Of a stretch of DNA of 64,000 nt, positions 35,400 to 44,870 are shown one piece after another. Source of the stretch: Pseudomonas sp. ICMP 561 (lineage in GTDB: Bacteria; Pseudomonadota; Gammaproteobacteria; Pseudomonadales; Pseudomonadaceae). The stretch spans positions 1 to 64,000 of the forward strand of contig NZ_LKBT01000012.1 in NCBI RefSeq assembly GCF_002699985.1, in the 5' to 3' direction. Within the stretch, counting starts at the first letter, position 1. Every line of letters starts with the position of its first letter. The translations under genes were made by a program, and so were the position numbers. The notes beneath the pieces are model-generated. The model worked only from the letters and a program-made list of their open reading frames with translations, had not been told where the DNA came from and searched no databases.

Positions 35400-36163
35400 C
35401 AGGCAGCGCTCCCTTTGCTTGTTTCAACAGCGCGAGGATGGGCAGAGAACAGGGTCAGCAGACGATCCGGGGTCAGCGCGGTGGCTGCCGGTTCGTCGAA
35501 CAGCACCCGGCGATTCAGGCCTGTGACGTTATCCGCCAGCCGTTTCACCGCTTCCAGATCGTGCTCGATCCAGAGCACGGTGATACCTGCCTTGCGCCAG
35601 TCACCCAGCAGACGTTCGAACACTTGAATGCCCGCTTCATCCAGAGCTGACATGGGTTCATCGAGCACCAGCAGTTGTGGCGCCGGGATAAGGCCCTGAG
35701 CCAGCAGCACGCGCTGGCGTTCACCACCGGACAGCGCGCCCATGCGTCGCTTGCGTTTGTCTTGCATGCCGACCCGCTCCAGCGCTTCACCGATGGCCGC
35801 TGCGTAATGTTTCGACAGACCGAGAAACGCCGGACGACGCTGACACATGGCGGCCATGAAATCATCGACGGTGATCGGCAGGCCGCGGTCGAACTCCAGT
35901 GCTTGGGGCACATAGCCGATCAGTCCCGGCGAGCCAGGCCATTGCAGGCTCAACTGTCCCTGGTGGGGCATCTGGCCGAGCATGGTTTTGATCAGCGAGC
36001 TTTTGCCGCCACCATTCGGGCCAACCAGTGCATGAATGCTGCCAGGGCTGACCTTGAAACTGACGCGATCGAGAATCACCGTGCGGCCCAGGGTCAGGCT
36101 GACATCGGCGAACTCCACGCCCGGTCCGTTGCCGGTAAGCGTGATTTTTTCAGCAGCGGTCAT
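35399..36163 (-). CDS. fpvD: FpvD ABC ATPase
   Basis: The 254-residue ABC ATPase has Walker A GPNGGGKS, signature LSGGERQRV, Walker B LLVLDEPMSALD and switch His in IEHDL. It is of the ZnuC class. The start overlaps the fpvC stop by 4 bp. It energises FpvE for iron import. Confidence 0.92.
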   Translation of the reverse strand: MTAAEKITLTGNGPGVEFADVSLTLGRTVILDRVSFKVSPGSIHALVGPNGGGKSSLIKTMLGQMPHQGQLSLQWPGSPGLIGYVPQALEFDRGLPITVDDFMAAMCQRRPAFLGLSKHYAAAIGEALERVGMQDKRKRRMGALSGGERQRVLLAQGLIPAPQLLVLDEPMSALDEAGIQVFERLLGDWRKAGITVLWIEHDLEAVKRLADNVTGLNRRVLFDEPAATALTPDRLLTLFSAHPRAVETSKGSAA

Positions 36164-37086
36164 GCCCCGGACTCCTGAATGGCGCGCACAACGGTATCCA
36201 GATTGCCTGCCATTTCCTTCTCATACTTGTCGGCGGTGTATTCACCGTAGGAAATGTGCGAAAGCGGATAGAGCTTTACACCGGACTCGCGCTGGATGGT
36301 TTCGACGTAGGTGGACGGAAAGTCCATCTCCGAGAAAATCACTTTCACGTCCAGTTCGCGCAGTTGATCGATGGTTTTCTTCAACTGGCTCGGGCTCGGC
36401 TCGATGCCGTGAGCGGGTTCAACCACTGCGGTCACTTCCAGACCGAACTCACGCAGCAGGTAGTCGTAAGCGGCATGCACGGTAGCCACCCGTAAATCGG
36501 CGTTGGGTGCTTTGGTCAGTTTGGCCAGTGCATCAGCGCGCATCTGGCGCAGGCGTTTGCCGTAGGCGCGGGCGTTGGTGGTGTAGGTTTTGGCGTTGTC
36601 GGGGTCAAGCTTGCCCAGCTCCCGGGCAATGTTGTTGACCTGCGCGATGGACGCACTGATGGACAGGAAGGTGTGCGGGTTGACCACTTTGCCGGCGCCC
36701 CGAGCAGCCACGCCGGTTGCGGCCAGCAACGGCACGTCGGCGTTGGCTTCGATCACCGGGATATCCGGTTTTTCGCTGGCAGCGATCATGCGGTCGGCGA
36801 AATCATCGTGACCTACGCCGTTGAGCACCACCACGTCGAGCGAACCGATGCGCTTGATGTCGTCGGCACGTGGTTCGTAAGCGTGTGGGTTGAAGCCTGC
36901 CGGAATCAATGGCACGACCTCGGCCTTGTCACCCACGATATTGGCGACATAGCTGTAATAAGGATGAAGGGTGATACCAATGCGCAAGCGCTTCGCGTCG
37001 GCATGGGCCAGTGGCGAGAGGAGGGTCGCTAGTAGGCCGACCAGTACCACGCGCAGCAGTGGGCGGCGTTTCAGAGAAATAGGCAT
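36160..37086 (-). CDS. fpvC: FpvC metal-binding periplasmic protein
   Basis: The 308-residue cluster A-I/TroA-family binding protein has a signal peptide (RVVLVGLLATLLSPLAHA) and candidate metal ligands: LHPYYSYVANIVG, NPHAYEPRADDIKR, LNGVGHDDF, VNPHTFLS, and VHAAYDYLLREFGL with the late SEMDFPSTY. In P. aeruginosa FpvC binds iron released from ferripyoverdine and passes it to FpvDE. An ATG at 37086 is preferred over an upstream in-frame TTG (37107). A 36-bp gap separates it from fpvK. Confidence 0.9.
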   Translation of the reverse strand: MPISLKRRPLLRVVLVGLLATLLSPLAHADAKRLRIGITLHPYYSYVANIVGDKAEVVPLIPAGFNPHAYEPRADDIKRIGSLDVVVLNGVGHDDFADRMIAASEKPDIPVIEANADVPLLAATGVAARGAGKVVNPHTFLSISASIAQVNNIARELGKLDPDNAKTYTTNARAYGKRLRQMRADALAKLTKAPNADLRVATVHAAYDYLLREFGLEVTAVVEPAHGIEPSPSQLKKTIDQLRELDVKVIFSEMDFPSTYVETIQRESGVKLYPLSHISYGEYTADKYEKEMAGNLDTVVRAIQESGA

Positions 37087-37122
37087 GGGCAAGCAGTCTT
37101 CTTTCAAATGAGTGCGAGGGGG

Positions 37123-37698
37123 TCAGTGTTTGTGCTGGCGAGTCACGCCTGCATCGAACTGGGCGACGACTTGCTTCCAGCCCGAAGCGATCAGGGCCTT
37201 GTCGCTGACATCGGTAATGTCCTGGCTCAACGAAGGACTGCGATTGATCCAGATGTCAGCTTGAGCATCGTCAGTCGCTCCGATACGCAACAGAAAAGAT
37301 CCTGCAACGGTGGGGTTCTGGCTCAATCCGAGGTAAGACTTGTCGATCATTCGCCAGGCATGACCGCCACGGCTGACCGAACTCGCGTCCTCGACAAACG
37401 GGGCGAGACCTTCCTCGCTGAGTTGCTGCGGCGTCACCGGCGTGACTTGCTCGGGGGCCAACAGGCGAATTTCGTCCAGCGTGACGCGCAGGTCGGCATA
37501 GATACCTTGTTCGGACGCCGTCAGGTCTCGCCGGGCATCCAGCTCATGGGCTGCCACGCTTTGCACGTCCTGGCGTTCCCCGTGCCAGCCTATGACCGTC
37601 CCGGCAACCAGCAGAATGATCAGGCACAACGCCAATACATAAAGCGTTTCGTGACCGGCCCCTGCCGGACGGACGACTTGATGGGTCGGCGTACTCAT
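37123..37698 (-). CDS. fpvK: FpvK-like membrane-anchored protein (DUF6162-type)
   Basis: The 191-residue protein has one N-terminal helix (LYVLALCLIILLVAGTVIGW) and a soluble periplasmic domain. P. aeruginosa FpvK is an inner-membrane partner of FpvG in pyoverdine iron reduction, with unknown biochemical role. The assignment rests on position (fourth gene, overlapping fpvJ by 4 bp), length and topology, since no catalytic motif is visible. It ends with RQHKH. Confidence 0.82.
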   Translation of the reverse strand: MSTPTHQVVRPAGAGHETLYVLALCLIILLVAGTVIGWHGERQDVQSVAAHELDARRDLTASEQGIYADLRVTLDEIRLLAPEQVTPVTPQQLSEEGLAPFVEDASSVSRGGHAWRMIDKSYLGLSQNPTVAGSFLLRIGATDDAQADIWINRSPSLSQDITDVSDKALIASGWKQVVAQFDAGVTRQHKH

Positions 37699-38048
37699 GG
37701 GGCTTCGATATCCGCTTGGTCGATTTCCACCACGTGACCAGGGCCCGCGTCGAACAGGACATAAAACTCGGAAGCGGGTTTTTTGAAGGTGACTGTCGAG
37801 TCTTCACCCAGCTTGCCGGGCACCAGAATGGTTTCGTCGTAGCCGATCACGTCAAGGGTCACGCCCGGCGCGCCGCTGCCATCCGAAAAGCCGCCGGTGC
37901 AGCGAATCTGTTCGTTATCGATCTGTTTGCACTCGCACATCGGGTTATGGGCCAGCGCATTGCTGCTCAGACCCAGGCCAATCAGGCCCATTGTCATCAA
38001 GGGCAGTGCTTTGACACCCAGCCAGCGCAGATAAGGTCTGCCGATCAT
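37695..38048 (-). CDS. fpvJ: FpvJ-like periplasmic protein
   Basis: A 117-residue protein with a signal sequence (LPLMTMGLIGLGLSSNALA) followed by a cysteine-rich stretch HNPMCECKQIDNEQIRC that could bind metal or form a disulfide. The rest is a small beta-rich domain (GAPGVTLDVIGYDETILVPG). ATG 38048 has AAGGAGT seven bases upstream. It overlaps both neighbours by 4 bp. FpvJ interacts with FpvC and FpvG-H-K in P. aeruginosa; the exact role is not settled. Confidence 0.85.
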   Translation of the reverse strand: MIGRPYLRWLGVKALPLMTMGLIGLGLSSNALAHNPMCECKQIDNEQIRCTGGFSDGSGAPGVTLDVIGYDETILVPGKLGEDSTVTFKKPASEFYVLFDAGPGHVVEIDQADIEAP

Positions 38049-38587
38049 GGTTTGACTCCTTGTTTTTTCAGCCAGGCGACGGTCGCGGGGGACGCCTGTG
38101 ATAACGGAATGGACGCCTGATGCATCGAACCGTCCCAGCCTTCCATGGTGATCCACAGGTCAGCGTCGGGGTCGGTGCGTTCAGGAATCTGCATAAAGGC
38201 GCTCATGCGATAGGGCGAACCAAAGAAAATCACCCCGGCGGCACGCAGGCTGCGTGGCTTGCCGATGCGCAGATAGGTCGCCTTGACCTTGTTCGCACAT
38301 TCGGCGCAGAGCGCGGCGTTAAACGTTTTGGTGTAACCGGAGGCACCTTCCAGGCGCGGCGCTTCATCGAAGAACTCCGCCATGCGGATGCTCCACGGAC
38401 CGACCTGAACCTCGCCGATCTCGCGCTGGCCAAGGCCGCTGTCACCGCGGAACAGGGCCATTTCGGTGAAGTACTTGGGCATGAATCCCAACGGGATCAG
38501 CACCAGCAAGATGTTTATGTGAAAACGCCATTTGTGCCAGAAACGGCCCAGGGTCGACGGTTGTGTTGCCACGGTAGCCTTGCTCAC
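38045..38587 (-). CDS. fpvH: FpvH-like membrane protein
   Basis: The 180-residue protein has one N-terminal helix (FHINILLVLIPLGFMPKYF) and a periplasmic domain with a CAEC motif (NAALCAECANKV), a CXXC that suggests metal or redox work. It overlaps fpvG by 4 bp. In P. aeruginosa FpvH assists the FpvG reductase. Assignment is by order and topology. Confidence 0.84.
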   Translation of the reverse strand: MSKATVATQPSTLGRFWHKWRFHINILLVLIPLGFMPKYFTEMALFRGDSGLGQREIGEVQVGPWSIRMAEFFDEAPRLEGASGYTKTFNAALCAECANKVKATYLRIGKPRSLRAAGVIFFGSPYRMSAFMQIPERTDPDADLWITMEGWDGSMHQASIPLSQASPATVAWLKKQGVKP

Positions 38588-39798
38588 AGGGTGTTCTCCG
38601 GAATCCTGGTGGCCACGGGTCCGAGCGTTTGTTGCCGGGGGCTGGCACGTTCGAGTTTTTCACTGCGTTTGAGGGCGTTGACGGTGGCCTGAGCAGTACG
38701 TTTGGTCCAGATCAGCAGGCCGCTGAGGACCATCATGCTCAGGATCAGCGCGAAGAAGGTCCAGATCAGCTTGATCCAGATACCGCCGAAATCTCCGGTG
38801 TGCAGAGGACGCATGGATTCCGTGACAAATTCCAGGGCCGAGCGATCCGACAACAGGTGCGAGGTGGCGATTTCACCGCTATAGGGGTTGATTTCCGCAG
38901 TCTGGAACATCAACGGATACCAGCTGCGGCCTGCCACGCTGATGTTGCTGTAGGCGTTGAGCGGCATGCTGATGGAACTGGGTTCCAAGCCGGGAATCTT
39001 CTCGCGGGTAATCTCCACAGCTTTATCAAGGCTGATCATGGGCGCCGGGCTGCCGTCTGCCGTCAGCGGCACGCTGGCGTGGGGAATGACCGAGGCGATG
39101 GGCGACTGGCTGGAAATACTGATCTGGTTATCGAACAGGATGGCCTGAATCAGGAACCACATGCCCGTGATGGAAATGACAGCGATGAACCAGATCGACC
39201 AGATTCCGCTGAGGCGGTGGAAGTCGCCCCAGAAAATACGCGCGCCCTGGCTAATGCGCAGGGTGGGCTTGAAAAAGCCTTTCCAGAATTTCTTGTAGAC
39301 CACGAGGCCGGTCACCAATGAGGCCAGCAGCGGAATACTCAACAGCGACACCATGTACCAGCCCCAGGAGAAGCCGTTGGTGAAGGGCACCAGCCACCAG
39401 CCATGCAGGGCACGGGTGAAGGCCGGGAAGTCGAACGACGGCGCAACCCCCTGAAGCACCCCGGTGTACGGGTTGGCATAGGCGACAACGGCGCGGCCAC
39501 CTGGATAAGTGGCGCGAACGTTCAAGGCGAAGTAGTCACCATCGGGTTCCGAGATCCTGCCGACTTTTATCTGCGGGTCGTTACGCTCTATGGTCGCTTT
39601 GACTGCTTCGAAGCTCAGGCGCGGGGCATCCGCGGACGGTGGGTTGGCGCGCATTTCCGGGTTGACCAGCCACATGATTTCTTTGCTCACCACTGCCAGC
39701 GTCCCGGTGAAGCAGACGATCAGGACGAAGAACCAGATGGGCAGGGCCAGCCAGCTGTGGACGAGAAACCAGATTTTTGAACGGGACTTCTTGGACAT
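38584..39798 (-). CDS. fpvG: FpvG inner-membrane iron reductase (PepSY-TM)
   Basis: The 404-residue PepSY-associated membrane protein has helix 1 with WFLVHSWLALPIWFFVLIVCFTG (conserved His), a large periplasmic part with PepSY segments, the central helices VYKKFWKG...FWGDFHRLSGIWSIWFIAVISITG with another His, and a late helix (IWTFFALILSMMVLSGLLIW). Such histidines can hold heme, consistent with electron transfer. FpvG reduces Fe(III)-pyoverdine in the periplasm so iron is released. It is the first gene of the operon. The ATG at 39798 is used; a GTG 21 bases upstream is possible. Confidence 0.9.
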   Translation of the reverse strand: MSKKSRSKIWFLVHSWLALPIWFFVLIVCFTGTLAVVSKEIMWLVNPEMRANPPSADAPRLSFEAVKATIERNDPQIKVGRISEPDGDYFALNVRATYPGGRAVVAYANPYTGVLQGVAPSFDFPAFTRALHGWWLVPFTNGFSWGWYMVSLLSIPLLASLVTGLVVYKKFWKGFFKPTLRISQGARIFWGDFHRLSGIWSIWFIAVISITGMWFLIQAILFDNQISISSQSPIASVIPHASVPLTADGSPAPMISLDKAVEITREKIPGLEPSSISMPLNAYSNISVAGRSWYPLMFQTAEINPYSGEIATSHLLSDRSALEFVTESMRPLHTGDFGGIWIKLIWTFFALILSMMVLSGLLIWTKRTAQATVNALKRSEKLERASPRQQTLGPVATRIPENTL

Positions 39799-39912
39799 GG
39801 AGTAACGGTCTCGATTCACGGTGTGGAGCAGCCCGATTATCTTTAGGGCTAGGGGTGTCGATAAAAAGCAGTTATGGCTGTTGCCATCGGGACTGCTGCA
39901 TATTACTAGGAC

Positions 39913-39952
39913 GGATGAGAATCAAATACTCCCAGTGTTAATTCTCATTACA
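39913..39952. promoter_or_regulatory. Fur-like boxes upstream of fpvG
   Basis: GGATGAGAATCAAAT at 39913 and, inverted, TTAATTCTCATTACA at 39938 (AATGAGAATTAA on the minus strand). Both match the GAGAAT core of the Pseudomonas Fur consensus (GATAATGATAATCATTATC, 7-1-7). They lie about 115-155 bp upstream of fpvG in an AT-rich region. Iron-dependent repression is inferred. Confidence 0.65.
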
Positions 39953-40356
39953 TATTTAAAAGATGTATCTGGATGTGTTTTTCTTGAGTGGGTAAGGATG
40001 GCTGGGGGATGTGGGGATGTCGGCAGTTGCGGGGGGCGTAGGACGGCAAAAGCATAGGTATCTGTACATTAATGATTTATGTGTGCATATCCGTTACCGC
40101 GTTTAAGGCTGATATTGGTTGCGCTTTTACAGCGCGTCACTTTTGATGGAGCGCAAAAGTAACCAAAACGCTCTTGCCCCACCACTGGGTGCCTCGCTGT
40201 CGCTCGGCATACCCGTAATCCGACATTGCTGCGCGGGGCCGCTGCCACCGGCCATCCATGGCCTGAGGCAGCTAAACCGGCATCCCTGCCGGTTCACCCC
40301 ACACAGCAATATCGAATTCCGGCCGGCGTGGTTTAACGGGGCGCTTAAGATCAAAA

Positions 40357-40389
40357 TCAAAAGCAGATCAAAAGCAGATCAAAAGCAGA
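40357..40389 (+). repeat. Three tandem copies of an 11-bp unit
   Basis: TCAAAAGCAGA repeated three times without interruption, at the inner edge of the left palindrome arm. Absent from the right arm, so it arose after the inversion pair formed. Confidence 0.9.
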
Positions 40390-40416
40390 GCGAAAACGGC
40401 GATAGCGCCTCGGACC

Positions 40417-40506
40417 GGTAGGAGCGAACTTGTTCGCGAGACGTCAGCACATCCAACACAGGTTTCGTCTGACACACCGCTTCGCAGCCTTCGGCAGCTC
40501 CTACAG
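40417..40506. repeat. Chimeric REP pair
   Basis: The left arm is GTAGGAGCGAACTTGTTCGC, a different repeat family, while the right arm is the main REP (GCAGCCTTCGGCAGCTCCTA). Only the outermost GTAGGAGC/GCTCCTAC and short inner parts pair. It occupies the loop of the large palindrome. Confidence 0.7.
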
Positions 40507-40850
40507 ATGCCCGGCAAATCCACACAATCAGGTCGGCTGTCAGGCCGCCGCGCTTTTGATTTTGATCTTGGGCGACCCGTTAAACCACGCTGGCCGAACG
40601 CAGATCTGAAGCGTGGGCAACCCGGCAGGACGCCGGGTTAGCCGCACCGGGCCATGGATGGCCCATTGCGGCGGCCCACGGTTCAGGATCTGCGGGCGGG
40701 TACACCGAGCGACAGCGAGGCACCTAGTGGTGGGGCAAGAGCCTTTTGCTTACTTTTGGCTGGGCCGGCTTCCGGAACAAAAGTGAGGCGCTGTAAAAGC
40801 GCAACCAATACCAGCCGTTACCCGACAACGGATATACACACAAAAACCGC

Positions 40851-40872
40851 CATCTTTACGCCATCTTTACGC
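40851..40872 (+). promoter_or_regulatory. Tandem 11-bp direct repeat upstream of kdpF
   Basis: CATCTTTACGC occurs twice head to tail, ending 90 bp before kdpF. A related TTTACACCC follows at about 40899. The E. coli KdpE site also carries spaced TTTATAC/TTTACACCCC elements, so this could be the KdpE operator; that is inference. Confidence 0.4.
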
Positions 40873-40962
40873 CGCTCCCCACCCCTCGCTCTCGTTCCTT
40901 TACACCCACTCTCACGACAATTACTCCACACACGGCAATCGCCGTAGAGACGGAGTAATTCG

Positions 40963-41052
40963 ATGAGCGCTGTAGACGGGGTATCACTGTTATTGGCCGC
41001 AGGGTTATTCATCTATTTGCTGGTTGCGCTATTACGCGCTGGCCAGAACTAG
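40963..41052 (+). CDS. kdpF: KdpF, small subunit of the K+-ATPase
   Basis: A 29-residue single-helix peptide, MSAVDGVSLLLAAGLFIYLL followed by VALLRAGQN, the usual Pseudomonas KdpF. It starts after a GGAG element and ends 13 bp before kdpA. KdpF packs against KdpA and stabilises the KdpFABC complex. It is shorter than normal gene-calling cut-offs. Confidence 0.9.
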   Translation: MSAVDGVSLLLAAGLFIYLLVALLRAGQN

Positions 41053-41065
41053 GAGTGGAGTCGCC

Positions 41066-42760
41066 ATGCACAGCTATGACTATCTATTGATTCTGGCCTT
41101 CCTCGTACTGGTGCTGCTGCCCGCGCCATTGTTAGGGCGTTTCTACTACCGAGTGGTGGAAGGTGAACGCACCTGGCTGACGCCGGTTCTGCGACCGGTG
41201 GAAAACCTCTGCTATCGCCTGTCGGGCGTTGACCCGGCTGTCGAGCAGAACTGGAAAACCTACCTCTGGGCCTTGCTGGCATTCAACCTCGCCGGTTTCG
41301 TCCTGCTGTTCGCGATGCTTCTGGGGCAGGGCGCTCTGCCGCTTAACCCGCAACAATTGCCGGGCATGGAATGGTCACTCGCGTTCAACACCGCCATGAG
41401 CTTCGTCACCAACACCAACTGGCAGGCCTACAGCGGTGAAGCGTCGCTCAGTTACCTGAGCCAGATGGTCGGCCTGACCGTGCAGAACTTCGTCAGCGCC
41501 GCGACTGGTATCGCCGTGCTGTTGGTGCTCTGCCGTGGCATCAGCCGTCGCTCGACACAGAACCTCGGTAACTTCTGGACCGACATGACCCGCGTCACGC
41601 TTTATGGCTTGCTGCCATTGTGCATCGTGCTGGCGTTGTTGCTGGTCTGGCAGGGCGTGCCGCAAAGCTTCGCTCACTACATTGATGCGCTGACCCTGCA
41701 AGGCGCTGATCAAAGCCTGCCCATGGGTCCGGCTGCCAGCCAGATCGCGATCAAGCAACTGGGCACCAACGGTGGCGGCTTCTTCGGTGTCAACTCGGCG
41801 CACCCGTTCGAGAACCCGACCGCGTGGAGCAACCTGTTTCAGCTGGCGTCGATTCTGTTGATCCCGGCGGCTCTTGTATTCACCTTCGGCCATTACGTTA
41901 AAGACATGCGTCAGAGCCGGGCAATCATGGCCTGCATGCTGACCTTGCTGATCATTGGCGGTGCGGTGTCGATGTGGGCCGAATATCAGCCTAATCCGAC
42001 ACTGAATGTCGCCAATGTGGAACAGACCGCTCCGCTGGAAGGCAAGGAAAGTCGTTTCGGTACCACCGGCACCGTGTTGTGGGCGACCGCAACTACGGCC
42101 GCGTCCAACGGTTCTGTGAATGGCATGCATGACAGCCTCAACCCGCTGAGCGGGATGGTGGCGCTGGCCAACATGATGGTCGGCGAAGTGATCTTCGGTG
42201 GTGTCGGTGTTGGTCTGAACGGCATGCTGCTCAACGTGCTGATCGCCGTGTTTCTCGCCGGATTGATGATCGGCCGTACCCCCGAATACCTCGGTAAAAA
42301 ACTGCAGGCCAATGAGGTCAAGTTGCTGGTGGCTACGTTGCTGGTGATGCCGGTCGGCGTATTGGTGCTGGGTGCCATCGCGGCAAGTTTGCCTGCCTCG
42401 ATAGCGTCGGTAAGTAATCCCGGCCCGCACGGTTTCAGCCAGTTGCTGTACGCCTACACGTCGGCGACGGCCAATAACGGCTCGGCATTTGGCGGTTTCA
42501 GCGCCAACACTGTGTTCCATAACCTGATGCTCAGCCTCGCGATGTTCATCGGCCGCTTCGGCTACATCCTGCCGGTGCTGGCACTGGCTGGCAGCCTGGC
42601 GATGAAGAAGAGCGCGCCACTGGGCCTGAACAGCTTCCCGACCCACGGCCCGCTGTTTGTCACCCTGCTGACCATGACGATCCTGATTGTCGGCGGCCTC
42701 ACGTTCCTGCCGACCCTGGCACTGGGACCGATTGCCGAACATTTGAGTCTGGGTTTCTGA
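41066..42760 (+). CDS. kdpA: KdpA, K+-binding and translocating subunit
   Basis: The 564-residue channel-like subunit of the P-type K+-ATPase has about ten helices and four selectivity-filter repeats; the clearest is [20 protein letters not shown], with [10 protein letters not shown] in the first and a [10 protein letters not shown] in the third. The start ATG follows AGGAGTGGAG; a longer frame upstream overlaps kdpF and is not used. It passes K+ into the KdpB transport site. Confidence 0.97.
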   Translation: MHSYDYLLILAFLVLVLLPAPLLGRFYYRVVEGERTWLTPVLRPVENLCYRLSGVDPAVEQNWKTYLWALLAFNLAGFVLLFAMLLGQGALPLNPQQLPGMEWSLAFNTAMSFVTNTNWQAYSGEASLSYLSQMVGLTVQNFVSAATGIAVLLVLCRGISRRSTQNLGNFWTDMTRVTLYGLLPLCIVLALLLVWQGVPQSFAHYIDALTLQGADQSLPMGPAASQIAIKQLGTNGGGFFGVNSAHPFENPTAWSNLFQLASILLIPAALVFTFGHYVKDMRQSRAIMACMLTLLIIGGAVSMWAEYQPNPTLNVANVEQTAPLEGKESRFGTTGTVLWATATTAASNGSVNGMHDSLNPLSGMVALANMMVGEVIFGGVGVGLNGMLLNVLIAVFLAGLMIGRTPEYLGKKLQANEVKLLVATLLVMPVGVLVLGAIAASLPASIASVSNPGPHGFSQLLYAYTSATANNGSAFGGFSANTVFHNLMLSLAMFIGRFGYILPVLALAGSLAMKKSAPLGLNSFPTHGPLFVTLLTMTILIVGGLTFLPTLALGPIAEHLSLGF

Positions 42761-42770
42761 GGAGCCGACC

Positions 42771-44852
42771 ATGAATATGCCTATCGCTAAACCCGCATCG
42801 CCCGAACCAAAGCCTGTGCAAGCACAGCCAGCCCCCGAGACGGTGAAAACCGGTTTCTCCGCCTTGTGGCGCCCGGCGCTGATTCAGGCGTTCGTCAAAC
42901 TGAACCCTCGGCAGTTGGCACGCTCGCCCGTCATGCTGGTGGTGGAACTGACCGCGATCCTTACCACCGTGCTGTGCCTGATTCCCGATCCGGCTGTTTC
43001 CACTGGCGTAGCGGTACAGATCGCCTTGTGGTTGTGGTTCACCGTGCTGTTCGCCAACTTCGCCGAGGCTTTGGCGGAAGGTCGCGGCAAGGCACGAGCA
43101 GACAGTCTCAAAGCGGGCAGTGAAGGCCTGAAAGCGCGCCGTCGTGATGAGTCGGGGCGTTTCAGCGAAGTCAATGCCAGCGCCCTGCGTAAAGGTGATG
43201 TGGTGCGAGTCGAGGCCGGGGAAATGATTCCCGGCGATGGCGAGGTCATCGAAGGTATTGCTGCGGTCAACGAAGCGGCGATTACCGGTGAATCCGCACC
43301 AGTGATTCGTGAGTCGGGTGGTGATCGCTCGGCGGTTACCGGCAATACCCGGCTGGTCTCGGACTGGTTGCTGGTGCGCATCAGCAGCAACCCTGGCGAA
43401 TCCACGCTGGACCGCATGATCGCTCTGGTGGAAGGCGCCAAACGGCAGAAAACCCCCAACGAAGTGGCGCTGGATATCCTGCTGATCGGCCTGACGCTGA
43501 TCTTCCTGCTGGTGGTAGTAACCCTGCAACCGTTCGCCCATTTTGCGGGCGGGAGCTTACCGTTGGTGTTTCTGGTGGCGCTACTGGTTACGTTGATTCC
43601 GACGACGATTGGCGGCCTGCTGTCGGCCATCGGTATTGCCGGGATGGATCGTCTGGTGCGGCTTAACGTGATCGCCAAATCCGGGCGTGCCGTGGAGGCG
43701 GCGGGGGACGTGCATGTGCTGCTGCTGGACAAGACCGGCACCATCACCTTCGGTAACCGTCGTTGCAGTGCGCTGTATGCCGCTCCGGGCGTCACCCCGA
43801 AAGAACTCAGCGAAGCCGCGCTGCTGGCTTCCCTGGCCGACGACACGGCGGAAGGTAAATCCATCGTCGAGTACCTGCGCAATCTGCACCCGATGGTTGA
43901 GCCAAAACCTGCCGACGTTACCGGTGTGCCGTTCAGCGCTGAAACCCGTTTGTCTGGCGTGGACTATCAGAACCGTGTGTATCGCAAAGGCGCAGTGGAT
44001 TCGCTGCTGGCTTTTGTCGACATGCAACGCAGTGATTTGCCCGCGTCGCTGGCCCGGGAAATCGACGGCATCGCCAAGACTGGCGGTACGCCGCTGCTGG
44101 TGTGTGTCGACAAGAAATTGATCGGCGCAATTCACCTCAAGGACGTGGTCAAGCCAGGCATCCGTGAACGCTTTGCCGAGCTGCGCAAGCTGGGCATTCG
44201 TACTGTGATGGTGACCGGAGACAATCCGCTGACCGCTGCGGCGATTGCCGCTGAAGCCGGGGTTGATGATGTGCTGGCTGAAGCCACGCCGGAGAAGAAG
44301 CTTGAGCGCATTCGTGCCGAGCAGAACGACGGCCGTCTGGTGGCGATGTGTGGTGACGGTGCCAACGACGCGCCGGCACTGGCTCAGGCCGACGTCGGCA
44401 TGGCGATGAATGACGGCACGCAAGCTGCCCGGGAAGCGGCCAACATGGTCGACCTCGACAGTGACCCTACCAAGTTGCTGGACGTGGTGCAGATCGGCAA
44501 GGAGTTGCTGGTGACCCGCGGTGCGCTGACGACTTTTTCCATTGCCAACGATATTGCCAAGTACTTCGCGATATTGCCTGCGTTGTTCGCCGCGATTTAT
44601 CCGCAACTGGGCGTGCTGAACATCATGCAACTGGCCAGCCCGCAGAGCGCGATCCTGTCGGCCATCGTATTCAACGCCTTGATCATCGTGGTGCTGATCC
44701 CGCTGGCCCTGCGCGGTGTGCGTGTCCAGGCGGCCAATGCTGCGCAGTTGCTGCGTCGTAACCTGCTGATCTACGGGCTGGGCGGGATTATCGTGCCGTT
44801 CGTGGGGATCAAGTTGATTGACATGATTCTGGTTGGGCTGCACCTGGTTTAA
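42771..44852 (+). CDS. kdpB: KdpB, P-type ATPase catalytic subunit
   Basis: The 693-residue P-type ATPase has the TGES phosphatase motif ([11 protein letters not shown]), the phosphorylated Asp320 in [14 protein letters not shown], nucleotide-domain KGA (YRKGAVDS), and the hinge [21 protein letters not shown] with [19 protein letters not shown]. The N-terminus is a little longer and proline-rich. It starts 10 bp after kdpA. A REP element separates it from kdpC. Confidence 0.97.
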   Translation: MNMPIAKPASPEPKPVQAQPAPETVKTGFSALWRPALIQAFVKLNPRQLARSPVMLVVELTAILTTVLCLIPDPAVSTGVAVQIALWLWFTVLFANFAEALAEGRGKARADSLKAGSEGLKARRRDESGRFSEVNASALRKGDVVRVEAGEMIPGDGEVIEGIAAVNEAAITGESAPVIRESGGDRSAVTGNTRLVSDWLLVRISSNPGESTLDRMIALVEGAKRQKTPNEVALDILLIGLTLIFLLVVVTLQPFAHFAGGSLPLVFLVALLVTLIPTTIGGLLSAIGIAGMDRLVRLNVIAKSGRAVEAAGDVHVLLLDKTGTITFGNRRCSALYAAPGVTPKELSEAALLASLADDTAEGKSIVEYLRNLHPMVEPKPADVTGVPFSAETRLSGVDYQNRVYRKGAVDSLLAFVDMQRSDLPASLAREIDGIAKTGGTPLLVCVDKKLIGAIHLKDVVKPGIRERFAELRKLGIRTVMVTGDNPLTAAAIAAEAGVDDVLAEATPEKKLERIRAEQNDGRLVAMCGDGANDAPALAQADVGMAMNDGTQAAREAANMVDLDSDPTKLLDVVQIGKELLVTRGALTTFSIANDIAKYFAILPALFAAIYPQLGVLNIMQLASPQSAILSAIVFNALIIVVLIPLALRGVRVQAANAAQLLRRNLLIYGLGGIIVPFVGIKLIDMILVGLHLV

Positions 44853-44870
44853 CTGAAGAAAAAACGGAGG

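Larger units (their letters stand above)
40081..40842. repeat. Large imperfect inverted repeat
   Basis: The left arm (40081 to about 40365) and right arm (about 40551-40842) are reverse complements over most of about 285 bp, with substitutions and small gaps. Shared landmarks are GTGTGCATATCCGTT at the outer ends, TATTGGTTGCGCTTTTACAG, GCCCCACCACTGGGTGCCTC, and GTTTAACGGG with GATCAAAATCAAAAGC near the centre. The 185-bp middle holds a triplicated 11-mer and a REP. No transposase gene or target duplication is visible. It looks like a resident Pseudomonas intergenic repeat family. Confidence 0.85.
39799..40962. other. 1.16-kb intergenic region before kdp
   Basis: No gene is supported. From left to right it contains the fpv promoter with Fur-like boxes (39913-39952), a large imperfect palindrome (40081-40842) with an 11-bp tandem repeat and a chimeric REP in its centre, an 11-bp direct repeat (40851-40872), and the kdp promoter. 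Open frames inside the palindrome arms (40119-40421, 40654-40947) mirror one another and are not genes. Confidence 0.7.

Noticed and set aside
40119..40947. Two open frames in the palindrome arms with similar peptides (LGASLSLG / GTPSDSEAPSGGARAF)
   Set aside because: They are translations of the mirrored repeat, on opposite readings; no start signal or conserved fold.
40963..41052. Possible frameshift in kdpF
   Set aside because: On recounting, the G run before the valine codon has four Gs and the 29-codon frame is intact.
41375..42772. Long open frame antisense to kdpA (465 codons)
   Set aside because: It mirrors kdpA; GC-rich codon use opens the antisense frame. It is rich in His, Gln, Arg, with no hydrophobic core and no motif.
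43581..44843. Long open frame antisense to kdpB
   Set aside because: Same reason; composition is typical of an antisense shadow.
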